In this document: positions 15,655 through 23,934 of the stretch, piece by piece
How positions within the stretch are numbered: the stretch's first letter is position 1
Layout of the letters: the number at the start of each line of letters is the position of its first letter
Source: Synergistaceae bacterium UBA5827
Lineage (GTDB): Bacteria; Synergistota; Synergistia; Synergistales; 79-D21
Length of the DNA: 64,000 bases
NCBI GenBank assembly: GCA_002432945.1
Contig: DJHE01000012.1
Span: 23,016-87,015 of the forward strand
Reading direction: 5' to 3'
Notes under the pieces: model-generated
Told to the model about the DNA's origin: nothing
What the model saw: the letters and a program-made list of their open reading frames with translations, nothing else
Databases searched by the model: none
Made by a program: the position numbers and the translations under genes

Positions 15655-16569
15655 TCAGAGGGCAATCCGCTCTACCTTTAGGCGGTTTAGATCCATGGTC
15701 CCCGCTTTGAGCGCTTCTCCCTGGCGGATATATTCCACCGAGTTGGGTTCGGTGCCGAAAATTTTCGCTGCTGCCGCATCTGCCGCCACGATGTCGGTTG
15801 AAAGGACCTGTGCCTTCCGGATCGTGATGTCCCTCTCCGAGGTTCCCCGGGGCCCGCTTTTGGTCATGACCCGGTAGGCGTCCACCACGTTGAGGTCCGG
15901 CTTCCGGAGGAGGCTTAAGTCCGCGATGCACTGGTGGAGCCCCCTGGAGTGGAACTCCCCGCGGTCCCACACGATTCCCATGAGGTTTTTCATCGAGATT
16001 GTGAGCCCTGCACCGCCATGGTTTTTCAGCACGGGAACGTTGATGAAAACGTCGCTTTGCAGGACCAGTTCGTGAACCAGGGTTTCCTTGAGGATGCGGG
16101 CCCCGGCTATGGGGGCTTTTTGGTAATAGCGTACCTGGTCGGCCGGGACGACCGTCGCTCCCGCACGCCTCGCTGCTTCCTCGATTCCGCTGGTGATGTA
16201 ACTTCTCTTCCATAGATCGCAGGTGTGGTCGAAAACGTAGACTTTCGATGCACCCGCCTCGATGCATCTCCTGACGATTCTCTCGACCAGGGCAGGATTC
16301 GTGTTGGCGCCGAGCTCGGGTCTCACGTCCCATGCCATGTTGGGCTTCACCACGACGGTTTGCCCTTTCGAAACGAATCGCTTCATGCCTCCCATGGCGG
16401 CGATGCCGCGATCGAACATCTCCTCGGGTTCCCCTCCCCGGACTGCCGCGAGGTCCGCGGGGCCGGAGACAACGGCCCCAAGGGCGCGACCGGTTTTCCC
16501 GGGAAGGAGAAGGGCGCTCGTTCCTACGGCCAGTGCCAGGCTTTTCTTCAGGAATTCTCTTCGATTCAC
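15655..16569 (-). CDS. Tat-exported DUF362 protein
   Basis: A 304-residue DUF362 protein. The N-terminus MNRREFLKKSLALAVG is a textbook twin-arginine signal followed by a hydrophobic segment and a likely cleavage near GRALGA. The DUF362 core includes VVVKPNMAWDV, YVFDHTCDLW, INVPVLKNHGGAGLTISMKN and LNVVDAYRVMTKSGP. GTG 16569 is chosen because GGAGGAG lies 6 nt upstream and puts RR at residues 3-4; the longer reading to 16617 has no ribosome site. DUF362 proteins often pair with polyferredoxins, and here the Fe-S fusion gene follows by 14 bases and tatAC after that. Its reaction is unknown. Confidence 0.9.
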   Translation of the reverse strand: MNRREFLKKSLALAVGTSALLLPGKTGRALGAVVSGPADLAAVRGGEPEEMFDRGIAAMGGMKRFVSKGQTVVVKPNMAWDVRPELGANTNPALVERIVRRCIEAGASKVYVFDHTCDLWKRSYITSGIEEAARRAGATVVPADQVRYYQKAPIAGARILKETLVHELVLQSDVFINVPVLKNHGGAGLTISMKNLMGIVWDRGEFHSRGLHQCIADLSLLRKPDLNVVDAYRVMTKSGPRGTSERDITIRKAQVLSTDIVAADAAAAKIFGTEPNSVEYIRQGEALKAGTMDLNRLKVERIAL

Positions 16570-16736
16570 GGGCAACTCCTCCAGTCCTGGAGCGGAAGAG
16601 CGGGTTGAAAAGTGCAATAATTCAAATAATTATAAATAAGAACGAATCGCTTGGGAAGAGTCCGGCCCGGAATCCAGAGGATATAATTCGAAAGGTGAAT
16701 TTCCCTGGAACGGGGAAAGAATGGAGGGGTTGCGAG

Positions 16737-17939
16737 GTGCCGAGGTTCTCCAGGGTGTCTGTTTTTATCCTTTTCGGGTTTTTTCTCTCATGTTTCTTTG
16801 CTCCCGCTGCTATTGCCCTTGAGCCCCTGGGTCCGGTTTCGTCGTACAGCATGGAAGAGTATTGGTATTGGCCTGCCTTCCATCCGACGGTCGAATCGGC
16901 TCTTGGGGCGCTCAAGAACCTGCAGGGCAAAGTGGTCGGTTGGCAGGGATCCTATGTTACGCAATGGGACGCCGATGCCTTTGGCCTCCGTGCGCTTGGT
17001 ACGGTCGTTGAGGTGCAGCAAAGCAGCCTTTTCTTCTCCAACACCGTCCAGGTGCCGCAGGTCGAATCAACGGTCATTCCTTTTGAAGAAGTCACGGGTT
17101 TGCACCTGGTCCATGTTTTCGTTGACAGGCAATATGTTTTCGGGGTCCGGTGCGACCTGAAAAACGAGATGAAGATGTTCCGGGTTCCCGACTATGGAAC
17201 CGCAACCCAGGTCTACAACGCCTTGGCCAGCCTGGTCATGGCTTCAGGGCATTCCCTTGTTTTTCCTGCTCTTGGCGCATATTTCCGGGATATCACCGAG
17301 AAGGATCTCTGGATCCCGGGGCTCAAGGAAGCCAAGGGCATGATCGTTACCGGCGTGATGAAGGGGAGCCCCGCCGAGAAGGGGGACCTGCGGGTTCGAG
17401 ACGCCGTTGTCCTCTGCAACGACCTACCTGTTGAGAATTTTTCCCAGTGGTCGGAAAAAATCAAGCCGGGGGCGAAGTCCTTTGATTTCAAGGTGTTGAG
17501 GAAAAGCACGCCGCCGGCTGTCTGTCACGTGGTCCTGCCGCCGGATGACCTATACCCGAAACCACCCCGGGGGCTGGCTTTTGCCGCGCCGAAATCGCCC
17601 GGGCCTGCCCAGCCATCGCCCCAGCAACCATCGCAGGCAGCTGCAGCCGAGGCGCCTGTCCCGCCCAAAATGGGTTTTTCGCTGAGATACCCGAGCGAAG
17701 CGGAAAAGAGCACCCTTGGAGGTAGGACCGGGGCTGTCATCGTGGAAATGGTTCCGGGGGGCCTCGCGGAAAAGGCGCTTTTGCGCGTCGGCGATATCCT
17801 CCTGGAGTGCAACGGGAAGCCCGTAACGGCTCCGGAGACGCTGGGTTCCCTTCTCATCCCGGGGGAAAACCTCTTCCTCGTGAAGAGAAACGGGCAGGAC
17901 ATGACCGTGAAGGTTGGAGCAACCCTGGTGAGCTACTGA
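16737..17939 (+). CDS. Exported protein with two PDZ domains
   Basis: A 400-residue secreted or periplasmic protein. A signal peptide (FSRVSVFILFGFFLSCFF, cut near AIALEP) precedes a roughly 170-residue domain of unknown type (MEEYWYWPAFHPTVESALGA, TVIPFEEVTGLHLVHVFVDR). Two PDZ modules follow: VTGVMKGSPAEKGDLRVRDA near residue 205, and VEMVPGGLAEKALLRVGDIL near residue 335, joined by a Pro/Gln/Ala linker. GTG 16737 has GGAGGGG 7 nt upstream; an open frame continues upstream but has no signal. No protease domain is present, so a scaffolding or substrate-presenting role is more likely. It diverges from the Tat locus, but a link is not shown. Confidence 0.75.
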   Translation: MPRFSRVSVFILFGFFLSCFFAPAAIALEPLGPVSSYSMEEYWYWPAFHPTVESALGALKNLQGKVVGWQGSYVTQWDADAFGLRALGTVVEVQQSSLFFSNTVQVPQVESTVIPFEEVTGLHLVHVFVDRQYVFGVRCDLKNEMKMFRVPDYGTATQVYNALASLVMASGHSLVFPALGAYFRDITEKDLWIPGLKEAKGMIVTGVMKGSPAEKGDLRVRDAVVLCNDLPVENFSQWSEKIKPGAKSFDFKVLRKSTPPAVCHVVLPPDDLYPKPPRGLAFAAPKSPGPAQPSPQQPSQAAAAEAPVPPKMGFSLRYPSEAEKSTLGGRTGAVIVEMVPGGLAEKALLRVGDILLECNGKPVTAPETLGSLLIPGENLFLVKRNGQDMTVKVGATLVSY

Positions 17940-17966
17940 CACGAACACCCGCCTTAAACGGCCCGG

Positions 17967-18299
17967 CTAATCGACGATAAAAAGACGGGCTCCTTCATCT
18001 GTCCAGGACCGGTGCGGGTTTTTGTCGTCATCTTCGGCATGGTAGCTTGTGCCCGGAAGAAGCTCGAAAATCCGCCCGTCCTTCAATTCCGTGGTCAGTC
18101 GGCCTTCAAGGACCAGGAGAACATGCCCCCTTGCACACCAGTGGTCGGCACGGTAGCCTGGGGAATATTCCACCATGCGGACGCGGATGTTCCCCTGTTC
18201 GAAAGTCCTCCACAGGGCCTGGCCCTTTTCGCCCTTGTGGACCGTCGGTTCGATAAGGTGCCAATCGACCGTGACAAACGGGACTCCCTCGATTTTCAT
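17967..18299 (-). CDS. DHCW-motif-type cupin protein
   Basis: A 110-residue small cupin. The motif ADHWCARGHVLLVLEGRL, with His-Trp-Cys in the first cupin strand, is the hallmark of the group known as DHCW-motif cupin-fold proteins, and PGTSYHAEDDDKNPHRSW forms the second motif. ATG 18299 follows GGAAAGGAG; the longer frame to 18380 runs into the nudC stop region. It lies 44 bases downstream of nudC on the same strand and may be co-transcribed. Metal binding through the two histidine clusters is likely; function is unknown. Confidence 0.82.
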   Translation of the reverse strand: MKIEGVPFVTVDWHLIEPTVHKGEKGQALWRTFEQGNIRVRMVEYSPGYRADHWCARGHVLLVLEGRLTTELKDGRIFELLPGTSYHAEDDDKNPHRSWTDEGARLFIVD

Positions 18300-18342
18300 G
18301 ATGCCATCTCCTTTCCGGATCTCCTGCCTTGCGCCTGGGGAC

Positions 18343-19140
18343 CTAGGATTCCAAGCTGTGACGCCTAACGAAATCGTCAATCAGCCGCCTGGATATGCTG
18401 ATGGAAGGCGGTATTTCCGGGAACTCCTCCGGGGCGAACCAGCCCGCTTCCCCGATTTCCCGTGGGTCGACGGAAATCTCCCCGGAGTCCCAAACAGCCG
18501 TGAATCCCACCATGAGTGAGTGCGGGAATGGCCAAGGCTGGCTGCCGAAGTAGCGGATATCCCTGACTTTCACCGAGACCTCTTCGAAAACTTCTCTCTG
18601 GACGGCCTGCTCAAGGGTCTCCCCGGGTTCCACAAAACCTGCGAGTACGCTGTATCGGCCCTTGGGAAAGTGCGGGCTCCTGGCAAGGAGGAGTTTCCCC
18701 TCGCGCTCGATGGCCACGATGATGGCCGGGGAGACCGGCGGGTAAAGGGTCAGCCCGCATGCCTTGCAGGTGCGGGCTGTTTCGGTTTCGTGATCGGTCA
18801 TCGTTTTCCCGCACTGGCCGCAAAAGCGAGTCTCCCGATGCCAGCCCATCAATTGGAATGCCCTGCCGGCCCTGACAAAAATATCTTCGCCCAGCAGGCT
18901 CCAAACCTCTCGCAGGGAAACCAGTTGCATCCCACCCGGGATGGAGAAGTCCTTGCCCAGGACGATGCAGGAACAAGCCCGGCCTTCCGCTTGTGGAAAA
19001 ATGTCCAGGTGGCAATCGTCGCTTTCGGGAGGGCGTATCTCATGGGGGCCCGGAAGGGTTATCGAGGGTTCAATCCTTACAAGCAGCTTGTCCCCCTGGA
19101 ATGCAAACAACCGCGCTTGGCCGCTTGGTATCGAAGGCAA
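18343..19140 (-). CDS. nudC: NAD+ diphosphatase (NADH pyrophosphatase)
   Basis: A 265-residue Nudix hydrolase that cleaves NAD(H), or decaps NAD-RNA, to NMN and AMP. After an N-terminal domain come a zinc ribbon (CGQCGKTM ... CKACG, about residues 125-145), the Nudix box GFVEPGETLEQAVQREVFEE, and the NudC hallmark SQPWPFPHSLM downstream of it. The TTG start 19140 has GGGAGG at 6 nt; a longer open frame upstream overlaps Hsp20 and has no family similarity. Length matches E. coli NudC (about 257). It lies between hsp20 and a small cupin gene on the same strand. Confidence 0.94.
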   Translation of the reverse strand: MPSIPSGQARLFAFQGDKLLVRIEPSITLPGPHEIRPPESDDCHLDIFPQAEGRACSCIVLGKDFSIPGGMQLVSLREVWSLLGEDIFVRAGRAFQLMGWHRETRFCGQCGKTMTDHETETARTCKACGLTLYPPVSPAIIVAIEREGKLLLARSPHFPKGRYSVLAGFVEPGETLEQAVQREVFEEVSVKVRDIRYFGSQPWPFPHSLMVGFTAVWDSGEISVDPREIGEAGWFAPEEFPEIPPSISISRRLIDDFVRRHSLES

Positions 19141-19282
19141 GGCGATCCTCCCTTTCTTCTTTTGGACTTGCCTTAAAGGTTCACGAAGAAGAGGATACCT
19201 CTTTTCGCGGGGAAGTGCAGGGCCGGAAAAAGACAAGGGACCGCAAGGATCGCGGCCCCCGTGTCGTTTTAATATGTTTCTT

Positions 19283-19768
19283 CTATTCTTCTTCCTTGAT
19301 TTCCAGCTTCCGCCCCTCTTCCACGTTCTGTTTTTCAGGCAGGACCATGGAGAGAAGGCCGTTCCTGATCTTTGCCTCCGAAGCCTCCGGGTCAACCTCG
19401 ACGGGCATCGGGATCTCGCGATAGCAGCTACCATGGCTTCGCTCCAGCCGGAAGAAGCGTTCGGACTCTTCCTTTTTCTCTTCTTTCCGTTCCGCCTTCA
19501 ACACGACACGGTCGGGATAAACCTTCAGGTCGACATCCTTGGGGTCGATCCCCGGGATTTCCATTTCAAGGAAGATCTTGCCGTCTTTCCTGTAAAGGTC
19601 CATCTTGGGAACGACCGGAGCCTGGACTGCGCGCGCTGCCGGTATGACCCCGGCGGCAAAATCGTCGAAAAGGCGTGACATCTCGTCGTGAATCTGGGCG
19701 ATATCCCTGAAGACCGACAGGTTTGCTTCTCTTCTTGTTTCTGGGTTTGCCAACCAGAACCGTCTCAT
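19283..19768 (-). CDS. Hsp20/alpha-crystallin small heat-shock protein
   Basis: A 161-residue ATP-independent chaperone. The N-terminal arm RDIAQIHDEMSRLFDDF is followed by an alpha-crystallin domain (KMDLYRKDGKIFLEMEIPGI, VVLKAERKEEKKEES, CYREIPMPVEVDPEASEAKI, NGLLSMVLPEK). The tail ends EEGRKLEIKEEE with an L-E-I motif in place of the IXI oligomerisation motif. ATG 19768 is preceded by TGGAGGTG at proper spacing; the GTG at 19783 falls in that site. AGGTCA-type repeats at 19786-19833 may control it. No HrcA CIRCE element is seen. Confidence 0.92.
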   Translation of the reverse strand: MRRFWLANPETRREANLSVFRDIAQIHDEMSRLFDDFAAGVIPAARAVQAPVVPKMDLYRKDGKIFLEMEIPGIDPKDVDLKVYPDRVVLKAERKEEKKEESERFFRLERSHGSCYREIPMPVEVDPEASEAKIRNGLLSMVLPEKQNVEEGRKLEIKEEE

Positions 19769-19785
19769 GAACCACACCTCCACTC

Positions 19786-19833
19786 TGACCTATTGTGACC
19801 TTACGCGTTCATTTTATAAGTCAGTAAAGGTCA
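19786..19833 (-). promoter_or_regulatory. AGGTCA repeat cluster upstream of hsp20
   Basis: Two TGACCT units 10 bases apart (19786-19791 and 19796-19801) face an inverted AGGTCA at 19828-19833, with an AT-rich TTATAAAAT between them. One-turn spacing plus an inverted copy suggests a cooperative operator over the hsp20 promoter. Confidence 0.45.
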
Positions 19834-19948
19834 GATAAAATTCCATGAGCGGTTTTGGGAAGAAATGAAATAGGTTTAGAGCCGATTATTTCTTTTTTCA
19901 CCGGCAAATCATACCGAAAGTCCCGTTTTTGGTTCTCCTTATCGATCG

Positions 19949-21136
19949 TCACAGCCCACACAGAGCCTGGTCGAGGTCTTCGATCAGGTCCTGGATATCC
20001 TCGATCCCCACAGAGTAGCGCACAAGGCTCTCCGGGATGCCCAGGGCCTTCCTTTCCTCCGCCGTGCATTCCACGTGGCTCGTGGTGGCCGGCACTCCAG
20101 CGATCGTTTCCACAGCTCCCAGGTTGGCCGCCTTATGGGCCAGGTTCAGTTTCGGCAGGAACTTCCTTACCGTTTCAAAGGAATTCCCTTTCAGGGTGAA
20201 GCTCATCATGCCGCCGAATCCGCGCATCTGCCTTTTTGCGATCTCATGCCCAGTATGGGATTCCAGGCCAGGGTAGAAAACCCGGTCGATCGCCGGGTGG
20301 GCTTCAAGGTACCGCGCGATGGCCATGGCGTTCTCGTTCTGGCGTGCGATTCGAAGGCCAAGGGTCTTCATGCCCCGGAGGAGAAGGTAGGCCGACATGG
20401 GGGCCAGGGATGCGCCGTTGATCTCCCGGTAGTGGTAGATTTTCCTGACCAGGTCGGCCTTGCCGCAGGCCACACCTCCGAGGACGTCGGCGTGCCCTCC
20501 CAGGAACTTCGTGGCGCTGTGCAGGACGATATCCGCCCCAAGCTCCAGGGGGTTCTGGTTGATGGGTGTGGCGAAGGTGTTGTCCACCACCACGACGGCC
20601 CCCGCTTCGTGCCCGGCCTTGGCCAGGCGGGCGATATCGATGATCTTGATCGTGGGGTTCGTGGGGGTTTCCAGGTAAAGCAGCTTGCAGCCCTTTGCGA
20701 TCTCCCTCTCGATGGCCTCGTGGTCAGTCGTGTCGCAGAGGGAGGAGATCACTCCCTGCCGGGGAAGGAACTCGTTGAACATGACGCTTGTGCCGCCGTA
20801 GGTGTCCTTTACGGACACGACCCTGTCCCCCGAAGACAGAAGGGCACAAAGGACGCCTGAAATGATGCCCATCCCGGTCGCAGCGCTGGTGGCGGCTTCA
20901 GCCCCTTCGAGCAGGCGGACCTTTTCCTCGAAGACGTGTACGGTCGGGTTGGTGTTGCGGCCGTAGATGTGACCAGGTTTCTTGCCTAGGGAAACGTCGA
21001 TCCATTCGTCCAGGTCCTCGTAGGCATGGGCGACCCCCAGGAAAACCGGCACCTGGGTCGTGTTATCTGCGAAAACACGTTCTTCCCCTCCCCAAACGGA
21101 CAGGGTCCCCTTTCCTGCGTTCTTTCCGTAGCGCAT
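19949..21136 (-). CDS. Cystathionine gamma-synthase/lyase-family PLP enzyme
   Basis: A 395-residue fold-type I PLP enzyme of sulfur amino acid metabolism. Recognisable blocks are YGRNTNPTVHVFEEKVRLLE (PLP phosphate contact), SVKDTYGGTSVMF, YLETPTNPTIKIID, VVVDNTFATP, the PLP lysine in HSATKFLGGHADVLGG, and the C-terminal VETIAGVPATTSH. Methionine gamma-lyases carry Cys in the TYGCT loop; here it is TYGGT, which points to cystathionine gamma-lyase/synthase or an O-acyl-homoserine enzyme. The ATG follows GGAGGG; upstream in-frame sequence overlaps ltaE. It is 20 bases after ltaE and likely shares its transcript, linking threonine and sulfur amino acid breakdown. Confidence 0.9.
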   Translation of the reverse strand: MRYGKNAGKGTLSVWGGEERVFADNTTQVPVFLGVAHAYEDLDEWIDVSLGKKPGHIYGRNTNPTVHVFEEKVRLLEGAEAATSAATGMGIISGVLCALLSSGDRVVSVKDTYGGTSVMFNEFLPRQGVISSLCDTTDHEAIEREIAKGCKLLYLETPTNPTIKIIDIARLAKAGHEAGAVVVVDNTFATPINQNPLELGADIVLHSATKFLGGHADVLGGVACGKADLVRKIYHYREINGASLAPMSAYLLLRGMKTLGLRIARQNENAMAIARYLEAHPAIDRVFYPGLESHTGHEIAKRQMRGFGGMMSFTLKGNSFETVRKFLPKLNLAHKAANLGAVETIAGVPATTSHVECTAEERKALGIPESLVRYSVGIEDIQDLIEDLDQALCGL

Positions 21137-21156
21137 CACGATCCCTCCTGGATTCA

Positions 21157-22182
21157 TCAACGATGTTTTTGCATGTTCCCGATAAAGGCCGCCACGGCCT
21201 CCTCGCATGTGGCCCACGAGGTGACGAGACGGATGGAGGAGCGGTTGTCGTCGATCTTCGACCAGATGTAGAAATCGAAATCTTCCTGCAGCTTTTCGAT
21301 CAGCCGGTTCGGAAGGATGGGAAAAAGCTGGTTGGAGGGTGAGTCGGTCAGGAAGGAATATCCCGCACCTGCGATTGCGTTTCTCAGTAGGTCGGCCATC
21401 CTGTTTGAATGCCTGGCGAGGTCGAAATAGAGCCCATCACGGAAAAGCTCAAGGAACTGGATCCCCATCAGCCGTCCTTTCGAGAGCAGGGCCCCCTTTT
21501 GCTTCAGGTGGAACCGGAAGTCTTCCTTCAAGGAGGGATTGGAAATGACGAGTGCTTCCCCGACCAGGGCTCCGCACTTGGTCCCTCCGATGTAAAAGGC
21601 ATCGGTCAATTCCGCCATGGCCTCGAGATCGAGCTCAGCCGCGGGTACACAAAGCGCCGAGCCCAGCCGTGCCCCGTCGACATAGAGAAGGAGGTTGTGA
21701 CCCTTGCAGAAAGCGTGTAGTTCTTCCAGTTCCTTTCTCCCGTAGACCGTTCCCACTTCCGTGGGGTTGGAGATATAGACGAGTCGGGGTTTCACCATGT
21801 GTTCGTCCGTGTGGAAGTCAAGGGCAGGGGCAATCCGTTCGGGAGTCAGCTTGCCGTCAGGGGATTCAACTGAAATGACCTTGTGTCCGGTGGCCTCGAT
21901 GGCTCCCGTCTCGTGAACGAGGATATGCCCGCTATGGGCTGCCACGGCCGCTTCGTGTGGCCGCATGAAAGCGGAAAGCGAGATGAGGTTTGTCTGGGTT
22001 CCTCCTGAAACGAAGTGGATGTCCACGTCTTCCCGGTTGATCCTTTGCTTGAGAAGCCCGATCGCTTCCAGGCAAAAGCGGTCCAGGCCATATCCCTCTA
22101 CCTGCTCCATGTTTGTATCGACAAGGGTTTTCAGGATCCTGGGGTGGGCTCCCTCGCTGTAGTCGTTCTTGAAGCTGATCAT
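21157..22182 (-). CDS. ltaE: Low-specificity threonine aldolase-family enzyme
   Basis: A 341-residue PLP enzyme cleaving L-threonine or allo-threonine to glycine and acetaldehyde. FKNDYSEGAHPRIL opens the family fold, FVSGGTQTNLISLSAFM forms the cofactor loop, YVDGARLGSAL carries the conserved aspartate, and the PLP lysine is in FYIGGTKCGALVGEAL (usually GTKNG). ATG 22182 follows AAAGGAG. The second gene of the unit is the cystathionine gamma-type enzyme. The replacement of Asn by Cys after the lysine and the ETGAIEATGHKVISVES block place it in the subgroup common in amino-acid-fermenting anaerobes; this placement is from memory of the family. Confidence 0.9.
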   Translation of the reverse strand: MISFKNDYSEGAHPRILKTLVDTNMEQVEGYGLDRFCLEAIGLLKQRINREDVDIHFVSGGTQTNLISLSAFMRPHEAAVAAHSGHILVHETGAIEATGHKVISVESPDGKLTPERIAPALDFHTDEHMVKPRLVYISNPTEVGTVYGRKELEELHAFCKGHNLLLYVDGARLGSALCVPAAELDLEAMAELTDAFYIGGTKCGALVGEALVISNPSLKEDFRFHLKQKGALLSKGRLMGIQFLELFRDGLYFDLARHSNRMADLLRNAIAGAGYSFLTDSPSNQLFPILPNRLIEKLQEDFDFYIWSKIDDNRSSIRLVTSWATCEEAVAAFIGNMQKHR

Positions 22183-22297
22183 CGGCCATCGACTCCTTTA
22201 TATGAACTGCTGAGGTTGTTACCTATTGTAATCCAGTCCAGTCCGGATTCCCGCCAAGGGACGGGATGGAAGTGATCGCGGAATAGTTAGCAAAACC

Positions 22298-22327
22298 TTG
22301 CTTTATTAGGCACACCTAATATATAAT
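22298..22327 (+). promoter_or_regulatory. Promoter with operator in its spacer, upstream of SHOCT gene
   Basis: -35 TTGCTT (22298-22303) and -10 TATAAT (22322-22327) lie 18 bases apart. The spacer contains a perfect inverted repeat ATTAGG-CACA-CCTAAT (22305-22320). The half-site TTAGG/CCTAA resembles DtxR/MntR-family metal-repressor sites, though the 4-base spacing is not the canonical one. Confidence 0.65.
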
Positions 22328-22379
22328 ATGAAGGCTCGTTTGACCGTAAGGTTGGAATTGCATAAAGGAGGTCCGTGCC

Positions 22380-22688
22380 ATGCAGTGGTTATTGGCTGGA
22401 AGTTTGTTGCTTATTGCGGGTGGAACGGCTGAGGCGGGGTACGGGAGATGGGTGTGCCCCTGGAGGTGGGGACCGGGAATGATGTCCGGTTTTCCTGGAG
22501 GGATGGCCATGATGATGATTTTACTGCTTCTATTGGGCGCAGTTGTGGTTTACATGCTCCTGAAAAGGCAGGGTGAACTCCGGTCAGTGGACAGTGGAAG
22601 GGAAACTCCGCTTGAAATCCTGAAGCGTCGCTATGCAAAGGGCGAGATCACAAAGGAGCAATATGAGGAGATGAAAAAAGACCTCTAA
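22380..22688 (+). CDS. Small membrane protein with C-terminal SHOCT domain
   Basis: A 102-residue protein. It starts with a hydrophobic segment ending TAEAGYGRW that could be a cleaved signal, then a Trp/Met/Gly-rich stretch (WGPGMMSGFPGG), a membrane helix MMMILLLLLGAVVVYML, and a SHOCT motif PLEILKRRYAKGEITKEQYE at the C-terminus. The start ATG follows AAAGGAGG. The methionine-rich segment before the helix is common in short SHOCT proteins near metal, especially copper, genes. A palindromic operator sits in its promoter, so it is tightly regulated. Its role is unknown. Confidence 0.85.
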   Translation: MQWLLAGSLLLIAGGTAEAGYGRWVCPWRWGPGMMSGFPGGMAMMMILLLLLGAVVVYMLLKRQGELRSVDSGRETPLEILKRRYAKGEITKEQYEEMKKDL

Positions 22689-22715
22689 GTCCTGGAGAGG
22701 TTTGTCATTTGGAAA

Positions 22716-22749
22716 AAGCCTGGAGTCCCGCTCGGGGCTCCAGGCTTTC
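22716..22749. terminator. Rho-independent terminator
   Basis: AAAGCCTGGAGTCCC pairs with GGGGCTCCAGGCTTT around a CTC-type loop; it ends the SHOCT gene and overlaps the stop region of the convergent zinc-ribbon gene. Confidence 0.8.
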
Positions 22750-23849
22750 TATTGTTCTTTTCCCGGTTCCGTTTCCTTCTTGCTCCCGCAATGCGTGCAG
22801 TAAGGCAGCAGTGCATGGCGGACCTTGTGGCAGGAGGGGCACTCCTCGAAAACCCGGTTTCCGCATGATGGGCAGGTGTATATTTCTTCTTTTTCCCCCG
22901 GCCCCGTCGGTACGACGATCCTGTTGACGGTCCTGCGAGTCCAGAAAAGGAAGCGCCTGGGACCGACCCGGATGGGGTATTCGCAGACCGGGCAGAGGAA
23001 GCGCTCGTAAGCTTCCCGGTATTGTTTGGCCACTGATGGGAGCCCCGGAAAAGCGACCGCCCTGATGAAATGCACGAGAAGCCTTATGACGACGGCGATC
23101 AGGGACAGGGTCAGTACGTATCGGAAAACGCGCGCGGGGAAGTATTGATGGATGACGAAGGCCACCCTGACCAAGCTGGCTGCCCCGAGGGCCATGAAAA
23201 GGGGGGCATAAAGGCTCCCACGCTTTTTCACGATCAGGGCAGCTGCAAGGACCAGGATCGGCAGCAGGATCATCAGTTGTATTGAAGCGAGCCTGATCCT
23301 GTGCCGAACCATCAGCCTCTCGAATTCCTCCCTGGCCGGCCGACGTTGTCCCTCTATTTCCCGGGACACCGTTTCCCTTTCCGCGGCGAGTTGCTGTTTC
23401 TGGCTTACCTTCTCGGTGATGGACTGGCTCAGGGCCTGGTAATTCTTTTGGTTTTCAAGGAAAAGGTTGAGGCTGTCGGAGAAGTTAAGCTGCTGTTTTT
23501 CCGTGAAGGCGATGTTTTTCTGGAGGCCCTGCTTCTGGAGTTCGATGATCTGGGACAGGGTTTGCTGCAGGCTGCGGGAACTGTCCCCTATGATCCTCTG
23601 TTTTTCCGCTAGGTTTTCGATCTCTCCCGCGAGCCCGGCGATCTGCTTTTCGAGGAGGGACTGCTTCTCGAGAAGCCGGGCATCGAGGTGCGCCTTCTCA
23701 ATGGTAGGGTAATCGGGTCCCTTGATCGTTCGGATGTCCTCGAGAAAAAAAACGAGAAGCCAGAAGAAAAGCACCCCAAGGGCTATCGTAAAGAACCGGA
23801 TAGCAAAACGGTGAATCCACGTTCCCTTTGCTCTCTCGGCGTTTCCCAT
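22749..23849 (-). CDS. Membrane protein with coiled coil and zinc-ribbon tail, function unknown
   Basis: A 366-residue protein I do not recognise as a named family. It has an N-terminal membrane helix (FFTIALGVLFFWLLVFFLED), a coiled coil of roughly 130 residues rich in Glu, Gln and Lys (KQSLLEKQIAGLAGEIENLA, LQQTLSQIIELQKQGLQKN), three more membrane helices (SIQLMILLPILVLAAALIVK and following), and a cytosolic tail with three CxxC pairs: CPVC, CPSCGNRVFEECPSC and CTHC. The tail resembles zinc-ribbon modules. ATG 23849 follows AGAGGGATC. It converges on the SHOCT gene and diverges from ridA. A scaffold or sensor role is possible but not shown. Confidence 0.7.
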   Translation of the reverse strand: MGNAERAKGTWIHRFAIRFFTIALGVLFFWLLVFFLEDIRTIKGPDYPTIEKAHLDARLLEKQSLLEKQIAGLAGEIENLAEKQRIIGDSSRSLQQTLSQIIELQKQGLQKNIAFTEKQQLNFSDSLNLFLENQKNYQALSQSITEKVSQKQQLAAERETVSREIEGQRRPAREEFERLMVRHRIRLASIQLMILLPILVLAAALIVKKRGSLYAPLFMALGAASLVRVAFVIHQYFPARVFRYVLTLSLIAVVIRLLVHFIRAVAFPGLPSVAKQYREAYERFLCPVCEYPIRVGPRRFLFWTRRTVNRIVVPTGPGEKEEIYTCPSCGNRVFEECPSCHKVRHALLPYCTHCGSKKETEPGKEQ

Positions 23850-23934
23850 CTTGATCCCTCTTTTCCATGAGGTTCGCCTTTCAGCGCGTTCTTAGTTTAT
23901 CATGGCATAAGACAACCCATGAGGAGGGAGAACC

